DNA of 8,330 bases from Limisphaerales bacterium (GCA_003133815.1 PKZR01000239.1:1-8330), one strand, 5' to 3'. Positions 1 to 6,286 are shown, counted from the first letter of the stretch. Program-made: numbers and translations. Notes: generated by a model from the letters alone, not told the origin.

Positions 1-696
1 GTTCACATAATTCTGGTAGCCTTTATTGGGGGCGGCTGAGTTGTTGTGCTGGTAGGTGTTCAGCCCGTAATACAGCAGCGAGGCCGTCGGCCGCACAAAG
101 AATTGATCCCAGTCATACTGCAGCGTGGTGGTGTTGCGGTCCTGATACTGGTTCAGCCGTTCGCGCACCACCCCGTGGGCGAAATTGTTGCGGAATTTGT
201 CATACTGCAGGGCGCCCGTCGGCCCGCTGGGGTTGACGGCGTAGATCTCCGCGTTCCGGTTGCCGTCGTTATACAAGAAGCTGTTGTCCAGCCCGAGGGA
301 AAAATCGCCCGTCTTCAGCTTGATGGCGTTGCCAATCCGGTTGGCCGTGTAATTTTCCGCCGGCGCCTCATGATAAAACTCAAGGTCCGGCGCGTAGCTC
401 AGGGACAGGGTTTGCAGGGTGTTCGCCTCGCCCAGCAGCGGGGCAAAATCGAAGCCCACCTTCGGGGTCAGCCCGGTCACCCAGGACGTTTGGGGTTTGA
501 GGCCGTCGCCCGAGACCAACAGCACGTTGTCGTCATAGCTTTCCTTGACCCCGGCGGATAAATCCGTCAGCCAGGTCGGTTTCGCCCATGAATCCGAGCT
601 GGTCGCCACGGCGGCGTCCGCCCCGAACAAGGTAACGGGCAGACCGCCAATGACGAGGGGCAGCAGACAGCAGGCTTTGATTTGATTTTTTTTCAT
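1..696 (-). CDS. Outer-membrane beta-barrel protein, N-terminal part (runs off left edge)
   Basis: The reading frame is open from an ATG at 696-694 to the window edge, giving 232 codons with no stop; the C-terminus is outside. Residues 1-28 look like a Sec signal peptide: Lys at 2, 3 and 7, a hydrophobic core LLPLVIGGLPVTLF, and a likely cleavage site after Ala-Asp-Ala (26-28). The mature part begins with SAGVKESYDDNVLL (47-60). This resembles the opening strand of putative beta-barrel porins (BBP2_2-like), where a 'xYDDNv' signature is common. The rest alternates polar and hydrophobic residues, is rich in Tyr, Asn and Asp, and has strand-like runs such as TLSLSYAPDLEFYHEA and RPTASLLYYGLNTY, as expected for an outer-membrane barrel. 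No transmembrane helix follows the signal. The Shine-Dalgarno sequence is weak. The family call is from pattern memory; the substrate is unknown. Secretion and a barrel fold are well supported, the exact family less so. Confidence 0.8.
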   Translation of the reverse strand, partial: MKKNQIKACCLLPLVIGGLPVTLFGADAAVATSSDSWAKPTWLTDLSAGVKESYDDNVLLVSGDGLKPQTSWVTGLTPKVGFDFAPLLGEANTLQTLSLSYAPDLEFYHEAPAENYTANRIGNAIKLKTGDFSLGLDNSFLYNDGNRNAEIYAVNPSGPTGALQYDKFRNNFAHGVVRERLNQYQDRNTTTLQYDWDQFFVRPTASLLYYGLNTYQHNNSAAPNKGYQNYVN

Positions 697-742
697 TTTT
701 TCAGTGTTCTGTGCTTAGGTTGTTTCTGGACGCAACCGCCGC

Positions 743-760
743 AGGTTGGTTTACCAACCT
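743..760. promoter_or_regulatory. Perfect 18-base inverted repeat upstream of the barrel gene (candidate operator)
   Basis: AGGTTGGT and ACCAACCT are perfect 8-base arms around a 2-base centre (TT), lying 47-64 bases upstream of the barrel gene's start codon. A further copy of the half-site, CAACC, lies at 733-737. It could pair with the left arm instead, giving mutually exclusive stems. The short centre and symmetry suit a dimeric DNA-binding protein; an untranslated-leader hairpin is the alternative. The function is inferred from position only. Confidence 0.5.
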
Positions 761-789
761 CATCCATTTCGACAATATGCTTCCACCTA

Positions 790-808
790 AACGACTAATT
801 GTGTCGTT
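790..808. promoter_or_regulatory. 19-base inverted repeat upstream of the barrel gene
   Basis: AACGAC (790-795) and GTCGTT (803-808) are perfect 6-base arms around a 7-base AT-rich centre, about 94-112 bases upstream of the barrel gene's start. The size and spacing fit a protein-binding dyad, near where the gene's promoter would be expected. Six-base arms alone can occur by chance, so the confidence comes mostly from the clustering with neighbouring dyads. Confidence 0.35.
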
Positions 809-861
809 CTTATGATAATGCCCTAAAACAGCTTGCAAAGCAAAAAATGCTGAAAATTCAA

Positions 862-875
862 ATCTTCGAGAAGAT
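862..875. promoter_or_regulatory. 14-base palindrome ATCTTC-GA-GAAGAT
   Basis: Perfect 6-base arms around a 2-base centre, in the AT-rich intergenic stretch between the 790-808 dyad and the long stem at 886-924. It may be a binding site or a small hairpin. There is no coding explanation and no adjacent gene on the plus strand. Confidence 0.3.
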
Positions 876-885
876 ATATGGCGCA

Positions 886-924
886 GCCGTCAACATTGAC
901 CAAGCGGTGCGTCAAGGTTGCGGC
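886..924. other. Long stem-loop in the intergenic region (possible structured RNA or DNA element)
   Basis: The left side is GCCG (886-889), a bulged T (890), then CAACATTGAC (891-900). The right side is GTCAAGGTTG (911-920) followed by CGGC (921-924). Together they form 14 positions of stem with one mismatch and one bulge around a 10-base loop (901-910). It is not followed by a T-run on either strand, so it is not a standard rho-independent terminator. It lies about 190 bases upstream of the barrel gene and about 350 bases past the end of the kinase gene. It could be part of an untranslated leader, a small RNA, or a structural DNA element; the sequence does not decide. Confidence 0.45.
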
Positions 925-1081
925 CGTGTAACACTTATGTTAAATTTGCATAATGCAGCATCAATGTAGTCGTCATTTAATAATCCAACCAGATGCGAGG
1001 CTTTTAGAAACTGGCTGCGCAACCTATTCTAACAACCCCACTTATGTTTTGGCGAAGCGCGTCGCGAAGCGTTCCGGTACT

Positions 1082-1128
1082 GCGGTGGCCCTCCACCGCT
1101 CCTGTCCCCGTAGCTTTAGCGGAGGGGG
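1082..1128. repeat. GC-rich hairpin pair, REP-like
   Basis: GCGGTGG (1082-1088) and CCACCGC (1093-1099) form a perfect 7-base-pair stem with a 4-base loop. It is followed at once by a second, weaker dyad in which CCCC (1106-1109) faces GGGG (1124-1127) around an imperfect core. Two adjacent GC-rich stems in a gene-free region resemble REP-type intergenic repeats, but only one copy is visible here, so repetition in the genome is not shown. Confidence 0.35.
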
Positions 1129-1231
1129 ATTTGCGGTATAACTCCCGAACCTCCGGCTGCATCCCTCTCTCTATGCCTCACCCATGGAAGTTTCCTCCAG
1201 GCGCACAACCCGTCCAAGGCGGATGGGAGCT

Positions 1232-1271
1232 TTCAACCCTTCAACGCTACAACGCTACAACGCTTCAACCC
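1232..1271. repeat. Five-copy tandem octamer array (consensus TTCAACGC)
   Basis: Five consecutive 8-base units read TTCAACCC, TTCAACGC, TACAACGC, TACAACGC, TTCAACCC. Each differs from the consensus at no more than one base. The array ends two bases before the stop codon (1276-1274) of the minus-strand kinase. The unit length is not a multiple of three and no gene crosses it, so this is an intergenic microsatellite-like array. Confidence 0.85.
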
Positions 1272-1273
1272 CT

Positions 1274-4200
1274 TCATTGATCCAGCGCCTGGCGCAGCGT
1301 TTGGGCCAGATGGTGGAAGGGGCAGGGCTTCTGGAGAAAATTGACGCCTTCCGTCAGGGAGAAATCCTTCCCCGCAAATTCGGCGCCGTAGCCGCTGGTG
1401 AAAATGGCCGGCAGGACCGGCTTGTCCTGTTGGAGCTGTTTCACCAGTTCGGGGCCGGACACGCCGTCCGGCATCACCATGTCCGTCAGCACCAGGCGGA
1501 TCCGGTCGCGGTGCTCGCGCCAGATGTCCAGGGCCGCGGCCCCCGAGCGGGCGTCAATCACCGTATAACCCTGGCGCTCGAGCAGCCGCTTGGTCAGCGA
1601 GCGCAGCCAGGGTTCGTCCTCCACCAGCAGGACGGTCTCCGATCCGCCCGGTATCGTCTGGTTGGGCCGGCGCTCCGCGTCCTCGCCGTCCGCGCGCGGC
1701 CGGGCGGGAAAATAGATGCGGAAGACCGCGCCCTGGCCCGATTCGCTATACAGGTTGATCCAGCCGTGATGCTGGCGCACGATCCCGTACACCGAGGCCA
1801 GGCCCAGGCCGGTGCCCTTGCCCGGCTCCTTGGTGGTGAAAAACGGCTCGAAAATGCGCGGCAGATTTTCCTGCGCGATGCCGCATCCAGTATCGGATTT
1901 GCTGACGCAGACAAAAGTCCCGATGCGCGCCTCGGGATGATGTTGAACGTGTTCCCCGTTAACATCCACAATGGAAATGCGGACGCCGAGCCGACCGCCG
2001 CGCGGCATGGCGTCTCGGGCATTGACGGCGAGATTCAACAATACCTGCTCCATCATGCCGGCGTCAGCTTCGACGGTCGCTGGCGACTTGGAATAATTCA
2101 ATTGCAGCGACACGTCCTCCCCCAACAGCCGTCCAAGCATGTCGGTCATGTTGCCGACGATTTTGTTCATGTCCAGTTTCTTGGGCTGAATCAACTGGCG
2201 CCGGCTGAACGTTAGCAACTGCCGCGTTAATCCGGCGGCGCGCTCGGCAGCCTGCGTGATTTGCTGTGCGGAACGTGCGGCTGTATCGTCCAAATCGGAC
2301 ATCATCAGCAAAGAACCATGGCCGTGGATGACGGTCAGGATGTTGTTGAAATCGTGTGCAACGCCGCCGGCAAGCTGGCCGATGGCCTCCATTTTTTGTG
2401 ACTGGCGCAACTGCTCTTCCAATCGCCGCTGCTTCATCACGTCGCGGAACAAGCTCAACTTGAGCAACGGGCGTCCTTGTGCCTCAATGAACGTCTCGAT
2501 CATTTCCAAAATGACCGTGTGGCCGTTGTGCAATATATACTGACGCTCGACTTTCTGATCGGCCACCCGGTTGAGAAAATTTTGGCGGTGGCGCTGCATC
2601 ATTTCGTCCGGATTTGAAGACTGGGCATAAACAATTGTGAACGGCCTGCCTTCCAAGGCTGTTGTTTCCAAGCCCACGAGCTTGCAATAAGCATCGTTGA
2701 CGGCAACGACGACACCGTTCTCGTCCGTCAGCCGCATTCCATCCACAGAATTTTCCCAAACAGATCGGAACAGCATTTCCGAGCTTTGCAGCGCCGTTTC
2801 CGTGGTACGCCGCTCGGTAACGTCGCGCACATGAAGCAGCAAAGCGGGCTTGCCGTTGTATTCCACGCGGCCTGCCCGGACTTCCACCGGAGTGCAGCGG
2901 CCATCGGAAGCAATGCTTTCGCCCTCAACCCATGATAACTTACCTGCCGCCAATTTTTGAAAATCACGGCGTGCTTCCTCCTGCTTGGATGACGGAACCA
3001 AATCGCGCAGCGCATTCTTCCCAACCAGCTGGCCGCGCGTAAGACCGTGTAAAACGCACGCGGCGAAATTCACGTCCAGCACCGTGCTGTCCAAATCCTC
3101 GACAAAAATCGCATCCGGAGAATTTTCAAAAAGGTCGCGGAGACGTTTCTCGCTTTCGAGCAACTGCTCACGCGTCTGGACCCGGTCAAGCGCCCCGCTG
3201 CACTGGTCGGCGAGCGTCTGGAACATTTCCAGGTCGCGCAGCGTATAAGTGCCGGGCGAATGATTTTGGATGAGCAGTACGCCGATGACGCGATCGCCTT
3301 TACGGACAGGAGCAAGCATCGTCGAAGCGGAATAATCATCCGCCTCGGGCGGCTGCAAGAGCTCCGCGCCCTTATCTATAACGCGGCGAATGAGCGCGTT
3401 GGCTGCCTTTGGCTGAGGCGAAGACGGCACTTGAGTCCGCTGCCCTTCAAGGGTCGTTATGTTGAGCAGGGAAAAAACCTCGTCACGCGCGGAATCATAA
3501 ACATCGAGAGCAAAATCATTCCAACGAAAGAGCTCGTCGGAAGCCTCGCAAATGATCATCGCCGCCTCCGACGCCGTCGTGGCCGAGCTCAATCGGTGGC
3601 TCAACTTTGAAAATACCAGGTTGCGATGCTCCACGTGCCGTCGTTCGGTCACATCCGTAGCCATCGTCAGCGCGGCGAAACGCTCGCGGAAGGCCATCGG
3701 AGTCCAGATTACCTCAACATCAATCAACTCGCCGCTTTTTTTGCGATGCCGCCAGACTAAACCACGCTCGGCTACATCTGAAACAAGGTTTTCGATATGC
3801 TTGTTTTTCTCCGGAGGACGGACGTCCGCTATCGTCATCTTCAGAAATTCTTCGCGCGAGTAGCCGTAATGTTCGATTGCCGCCGCGTTGACTTCCAAAA
3901 ACCGGAGCGATTCAAGGTCGAACACCCACATCGGGTTTGGATTGTCCTGAAAAAGCAGGCGATATTGCTTTTCACTCGTCCTTAAATCCGCCTCTGCCTT
4001 GCGCAACTGCGCCCGTTCGCCAGCTTCCTGCACCGCACGTCGGACGGCGGAAGGCAGGCGCTCAGGCTTTTGCTTGAGCACATAATCCGTCGCGCCCGAT
4101 TTGAGACTTTCAATCGCCGCCGTCTCACCAATTGTGCCGGAAACCAGAATAAACGGCATATCGGGATTTTTCTGCCGCACAATCTTCAATGCCTCCATGC

Positions 4201-4393
4201 CGTTGAAAGAAGGCATGTGATAATCTGAAATGATAAGGTCAATGTTCCCGGCAGCAAGCGCCTCAAGGAGACCCGCACGGTCGCTGACGCGTGTCACCTC
4301 GGCATCCAAGCCGTCTTGCGCGAGCAGTGAACGCACCAACTCGGCAAAGTCCGGTTCGTCTTCCAAATGCAGGATGTGCAGCCGTTTGTTCAT
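1274..4393 (-). CDS. Soluble hybrid histidine kinase, REC-PAS-GAF-PAS-PAS-HisKA-HATPase-REC
   Basis: The 1039-residue protein has these domains in order. An N-terminal receiver (about 5-122) has acidic pocket E11/D12, phospho-acceptor D57 in ISDYHMP, S85 and K107. PAS1 spans about 141-252, GAF about 262-407, PAS2 about 413-530 and PAS3 about 536-658; the PAS domains end in DVTERR-like or DVMKQRR motifs. HisKA has H680 in AGGVAHDFNN. HATPase_c has N791 in the N-box, D834 in DTGCGI, and GKGTGLGL at 858-865. A C-terminal receiver (about 917-1036) has LLVEDE and D971 in LTDMVMPDG. All catalytic residues are present. No signal peptide or membrane helix is visible, so it should be cytoplasmic and sense an internal or small-molecule signal through PAS/GAF. 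H680 should autophosphorylate and pass phosphate to D971. The N-terminal receiver suggests control by another kinase. No output regulator is adjacent. The start lies at the receiver's first strand; no clear ribosome-binding site is seen. The last fifth of the gene is markedly GC-richer than the rest. Confidence 0.95.
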   Translation of the reverse strand: MNKRLHILHLEDEPDFAELVRSLLAQDGLDAEVTRVSDRAGLLEALAAGNIDLIISDYHMPSFNGMEALKIVRQKNPDMPFILVSGTIGETAAIESLKSGATDYVLKQKPERLPSAVRRAVQEAGERAQLRKAEADLRTSEKQYRLLFQDNPNPMWVFDLESLRFLEVNAAAIEHYGYSREEFLKMTIADVRPPEKNKHIENLVSDVAERGLVWRHRKKSGELIDVEVIWTPMAFRERFAALTMATDVTERRHVEHRNLVFSKLSHRLSSATTASEAAMIICEASDELFRWNDFALDVYDSARDEVFSLLNITTLEGQRTQVPSSPQPKAANALIRRVIDKGAELLQPPEADDYSASTMLAPVRKGDRVIGVLLIQNHSPGTYTLRDLEMFQTLADQCSGALDRVQTREQLLESEKRLRDLFENSPDAIFVEDLDSTVLDVNFAACVLHGLTRGQLVGKNALRDLVPSSKQEEARRDFQKLAAGKLSWVEGESIASDGRCTPVEVRAGRVEYNGKPALLLHVRDVTERRTTETALQSSEMLFRSVWENSVDGMRLTDENGVVVAVNDAYCKLVGLETTALEGRPFTIVYAQSSNPDEMMQRHRQNFLNRVADQKVERQYILHNGHTVILEMIETFIEAQGRPLLKLSLFRDVMKQRRLEEQLRQSQKMEAIGQLAGGVAHDFNNILTVIHGHGSLLMMSDLDDTAARSAQQITQAAERAAGLTRQLLTFSRRQLIQPKKLDMNKIVGNMTDMLGRLLGEDVSLQLNYSKSPATVEADAGMMEQVLLNLAVNARDAMPRGGRLGVRISIVDVNGEHVQHHPEARIGTFVCVSKSDTGCGIAQENLPRIFEPFFTTKEPGKGTGLGLASVYGIVRQHHGWINLYSESGQGAVFRIYFPARPRADGEDAERRPNQTIPGGSETVLLVEDEPWLRSLTKRLLERQGYTVIDARSGAAALDIWREHRDRIRLVLTDMVMPDGVSGPELVKQLQQDKPVLPAIFTSGYGAEFAGKDFSLTEGVNFLQKPCPFHHLAQTLRQALDQ

Positions 4394-4490
4394 TGCGTCG
4401 GAACTGGCGGCTTGAAATTGGACAAATCACAAAACCGCGCCATCACAATCCAGACAAACGCGCCAAAAGTAAAGGTTGAAGAAACCAGCT

Positions 4491-4525
4491 TTGACGTTGA
4501 CATTCCAGCAGATTCAAGTAGATTT
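4491..4525 (+). promoter_or_regulatory. Weak candidate promoter for rpsT
   Basis: Two overlapping -35-like hexamers, TTGACG (4491-4496) and TTGACA (4497-4502), lie 54-65 bases upstream of the rpsT start, in the gap between the divergent kinase and rpsT. Seventeen bases after TTGACA is AGATTT (4520-4525), a poor -10 match. The -35 match is good, but the pairing is uncertain. Confidence 0.25.
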
Positions 4526-4555
4526 GCCGCCCTTTTAAGTAAAAAGAAACAAATT

Positions 4556-4810
4556 ATGCCGAACACTAAATCAGCCGAACGCCGGATGCGCGGAAATGAA
4601 CGGAAGCATCAGCACAACCGCAGCGTCAAATCCAACCTCCGTGGCTTGGAAAAAGATTTCCGCGCAGCCATCACCGCCGGGAAAAAGGACGAGGCCAAAA
4701 AGCTCCTGCCCGATGTTCATTCCGCCTTGGACAAGGCCGTCAAATCCGGCGTCCTTCCGCGTCCCACTGTAAACCGCAAAAAATCGCGCCTAACGCTGGC
4801 TTTGAATTAA
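4556..4810 (+). CDS. rpsT: 30S ribosomal protein S20
   Basis: The 84-residue, strongly basic protein begins MPNTKSAERRMRGNERKHQHN and ends with LPRPTVNRKKSRLTLALN. The layout matches S20: an N-terminal Lys/Arg-rich helix with the KSA-x-RR motif, a central helix with K/D/E-rich repeats, and a C-terminal NRKKSRL motif. S20 binds the 5' domain of 16S rRNA early in 30S assembly. The length is normal for the family (about 85-90). The frame stays open upstream to 4367, but the extra residues have no S20 character, and the ATG at 4556 gives the family's usual start. The Shine-Dalgarno sequence is weak (AAAAAG). The gene diverges from the large kinase (162 bases between starts) and is closed by a strong terminator, so it is probably transcribed alone. 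Confidence 0.97.
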   Translation: MPNTKSAERRMRGNERKHQHNRSVKSNLRGLEKDFRAAITAGKKDEAKKLLPDVHSALDKAVKSGVLPRPTVNRKKSRLTLALN

Positions 4811-4826
4811 TTTCAGGAAATCTTCC

Positions 4827-4862
4827 AAGCCGGGATTGAAAAATCCCGGCTTTTTATTTTTT
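4827..4862 (+). terminator. Rho-independent terminator of rpsT
   Basis: Perfect 11-base-pair stem: AAGCCGGGATT (4827-4837), loop GAAA (4838-4841), AATCCCGGCTT (4842-4852). The stem is followed by a T-rich run to 4862 broken by a single A. It begins 16 bases after the rpsT stop. There is no T-run on the opposite strand, so it acts in the plus direction only. Confidence 0.95.
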
Positions 4863-4952
4863 GATTTCGGAAAAAGATTGAGTTTTGGAACAAATAAAAT
4901 TAAACACTTCACTTCGCGCGTGCTCGAAGCCGCCCAAAACGCCATTTGAAAC

Positions 4953-5312
4953 ATGATCACCGAAATCGCATTTACCGGCACGCCGGTCACGGACATCAAA
5001 CGCGCGCGCGAATTTTATGAAGGCGTGCTTGGTCTCAAACCGGCGATGGAATCCGCCGGCGGGATGTGGATCGAATACGAAATCGGCAACGGAACTTTGG
5101 GCATCGGCTGTTATGGTGATGCATGGAAGCCGTCGCCGGACGGGACGTGCGTCGCGTTCGAGGTGGATAATCTGGACGCGGAAATCGCTCGGTTGAAATC
5201 ACTCGGCGTAAAATTTTCCATGGAAGCCATGCCTACGCCGGTTTGCAATTTTGCCATAATTCTCGATCCAGACGGCAACCGGGTTATGATTCACAAACGT
5301 AAAGCAAAATAA
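4953..5312 (+). CDS. VOC-fold (glyoxalase/bleomycin-resistance superfamily) protein, metal ligands apparently absent
   Basis: The 119-residue protein has the two beta-alpha-beta-beta-beta modules of the VOC superfamily. Module one starts FTGTPVTDIKRAREFYEGVLGLKPAM (7-32). Module two starts CVAFEVDNLDAEIARLKSLGVKF (66-88) and closes with LDPDGNRVMIHK (104-115). The DPDGN turn and the REFYEGVLG helix are family hallmarks. In catalytic members the first strand of each module carries a His and the strand after DPDGN a Glu. By eye these positions are Phe7, Cys66 and Met112 here, so metal-dependent catalysis looks unlikely and a binding or non-metal role is possible. The stop lies seven bases before the sucD start, suggesting one transcript. 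The substrate is unknown. The ATG at 4953 starts directly at the first beta strand; its ribosome-binding site is weak. Confidence 0.88.
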   Translation: MITEIAFTGTPVTDIKRAREFYEGVLGLKPAMESAGGMWIEYEIGNGTLGIGCYGDAWKPSPDGTCVAFEVDNLDAEIARLKSLGVKFSMEAMPTPVCNFAIILDPDGNRVMIHKRKAK

Positions 5313-5319
5313 TTTTCCC

Positions 5320-6222
5320 ATGTCAATTCTAGTCGAACCCAGCACTAAGGTACTTGTCCAAGGCATCACCGGCAGCTTTGGCGCGAAGCACGCGCAACTC
5401 TCGATTGATTACGGCACGCAAGTTGTCGCCGGCGTCACGCCCGGCAAGGGCGGACAATTCTTCGAGCATGGCAGCAAGAAAATTCCGATTTTCGACACCG
5501 TCGCCGATGCGGTGAAACAAACCGGTGCGACCGCCAGCGCCGTGTTCGTGCCACCGCCGTTTGCGGCAGATGCGATTCTGGAAGGCGCAGATGCCGGACT
5601 AGATCTCGTGGTTGCCATCACCGAAGGCATTCCCGTGCGCGATATGATTCGCGTCAAACGCGCATTACAAGGCAATAGCAAGACGCGGCTCATCGGTCCA
5701 AATTGTCCCGGAGTCGTCACGCCCGGCGAAGGAAAAGATTCGCACGGCGGCTGCCGAATCGGCATCGCGCCCGGATACATTCACAAAAAGGGAAATATCG
5801 GGGTCGTTTCGCGCAGTGGCACGTTGACTTACGAGGCGGTCTGGCAACTCACATCACGCGGCGTCGGCCAAAGCACCTGTGTGGGCATTGGCGGTGATCC
5901 TGTCAACGGCACGTCGCACCTCGACGTCATAAAAATGTTTAACGGTGATCCTGAAACTCACGGAATAATCATGATCGGCGAAATCGGCGGCAGTGCCGAA
6001 GAAGAAGCCGCCGAATGGATTAAGGCGAATTGCAAAAAGCCGGTCGCTGGATTCATCGCCGGCGCGACCGCACCACCTGGACGCCGAATGGGACACGCGG
6101 GCGCCATCGTCAGCGGCGGCAAGGGAACTGCCGAGGCAAAAATTTCCGCCTTCAAAGCCGCTGGAATTGGCATCTCGGTTACGCCAAGCGAAATGGCCGA
6201 CACGCTGCTGAAGATGATGTGA
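5320..6222 (+). CDS. sucD: Succinyl-CoA ligase (ADP-forming), alpha subunit
   Basis: The 300-residue protein matches the alpha subunit of succinyl-CoA synthetase along its length. This TCA-cycle enzyme interconverts succinyl-CoA and succinate while making ATP or GTP. Visible hallmarks are the CoA-binding GITGSFG loop (15-21), VTPGKGG, ITEGIP, GPNCPG (126-131), SRSGTLTYEA (164-173), STCVGIGGDP (185-194), MIGEIGGSAEEEAA, and the phospho-histidine H259 in GRRMGHAGAI. The length is slightly above E. coli SucD (289) because of a short insertion before the second module and a seven-residue insertion, GKDSHGG (138-144), between TPGE and CRIGI. The beta subunit gene sucC, usually just upstream, is not in this window; a VOC gene takes that place, seven bases away. 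The catalytic residues are intact, so activity would need a beta subunit encoded elsewhere. Confidence 0.97.
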   Translation: MSILVEPSTKVLVQGITGSFGAKHAQLSIDYGTQVVAGVTPGKGGQFFEHGSKKIPIFDTVADAVKQTGATASAVFVPPPFAADAILEGADAGLDLVVAITEGIPVRDMIRVKRALQGNSKTRLIGPNCPGVVTPGEGKDSHGGCRIGIAPGYIHKKGNIGVVSRSGTLTYEAVWQLTSRGVGQSTCVGIGGDPVNGTSHLDVIKMFNGDPETHGIIMIGEIGGSAEEEAAEWIKANCKKPVAGFIAGATAPPGRRMGHAGAIVSGGKGTAEAKISAFKAAGIGISVTPSEMADTLLKMM

Positions 6223-6233
6223 TCACAGTCTGA

Positions 6234-6269
6234 TCGTTAAACCGTCAAACTGGTTCAACAATTTAACGA
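6234..6269. promoter_or_regulatory. Inverted repeat between sucD and the YggT-like gene
   Basis: TCGTTAAA (6234-6241) and TTTAACGA (6262-6269) are perfect 8-base arms separated by 20 bases, within the 64-base gap. The stem is AT-rich and has no T-run after it, so it is a poor terminator. A paired protein-binding site or a leader structure for the downstream gene is possible. The sequence GGTTCAA also occurs twice nearby (6252-6258, 6274-6280). Confidence 0.4.
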
Positions 6270-6286
6270 CAACGGTTCAATGATTT

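Larger units (their letters stand above)
697..1273. other. 577-base gene-free intergenic region
   Basis: No convincing gene lies here. The short open frames (for example 953-1141 and 1044-1280, plus strand) have no recognisable protein character and start in unrelated sequence. The left part (about 700-1040) is AT-rich and must hold the promoter of the minus-strand barrel gene. It contains the dyads at 743-760, 790-808, 862-875 and 886-924, plus smaller ones such as TGCAT-A-ATGCA near 948-958. The right part (about 1040-1273) is GC-rich, with a hairpin at 1082-1099 and an octamer array at 1232-1271. I find no clear rho-independent terminator for the kinase gene that ends at 1274. Confidence 0.75.

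Noticed and set aside
46..561. A 171-codon plus-strand open frame
   Set aside because: It is antisense to the barrel gene, whose frame is open to the window edge and encodes a clear signal peptide and barrel-like sequence.
1232..1271. CRISPR-like array
   Set aside because: The units are only 8 bases, directly tandem, with no spacers and no cas genes nearby.
953..1280. Two short plus-strand open frames in the intergenic region
   Set aside because: Their products are low-complexity or random-looking, they overlap the hairpin and octamer repeats, and they have no plausible ribosome-binding site or homologous character.
1184..2215. A 343-codon plus-strand open frame
   Set aside because: It is antisense to the kinase and HATPase/REC part of the large histidine kinase, lies in its GC-richest segment where antisense frames stay open by composition, starts in the intergenic repeat area, and has no recognisable protein character.
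4367..4555. A 63-residue N-terminal extension of S20
   Set aside because: The extra residues do not resemble S20, they overlap the start of the divergent kinase, and the ATG at 4556 gives the normal family start and length.
4863..4952. A promoter before the VOC gene (TTGAGT at 4878-4883 with AT-rich DNA after it)
   Set aside because: No -10 hexamer at proper spacing matches better than three of six positions, although a promoter is expected here because the rpsT terminator precedes it.
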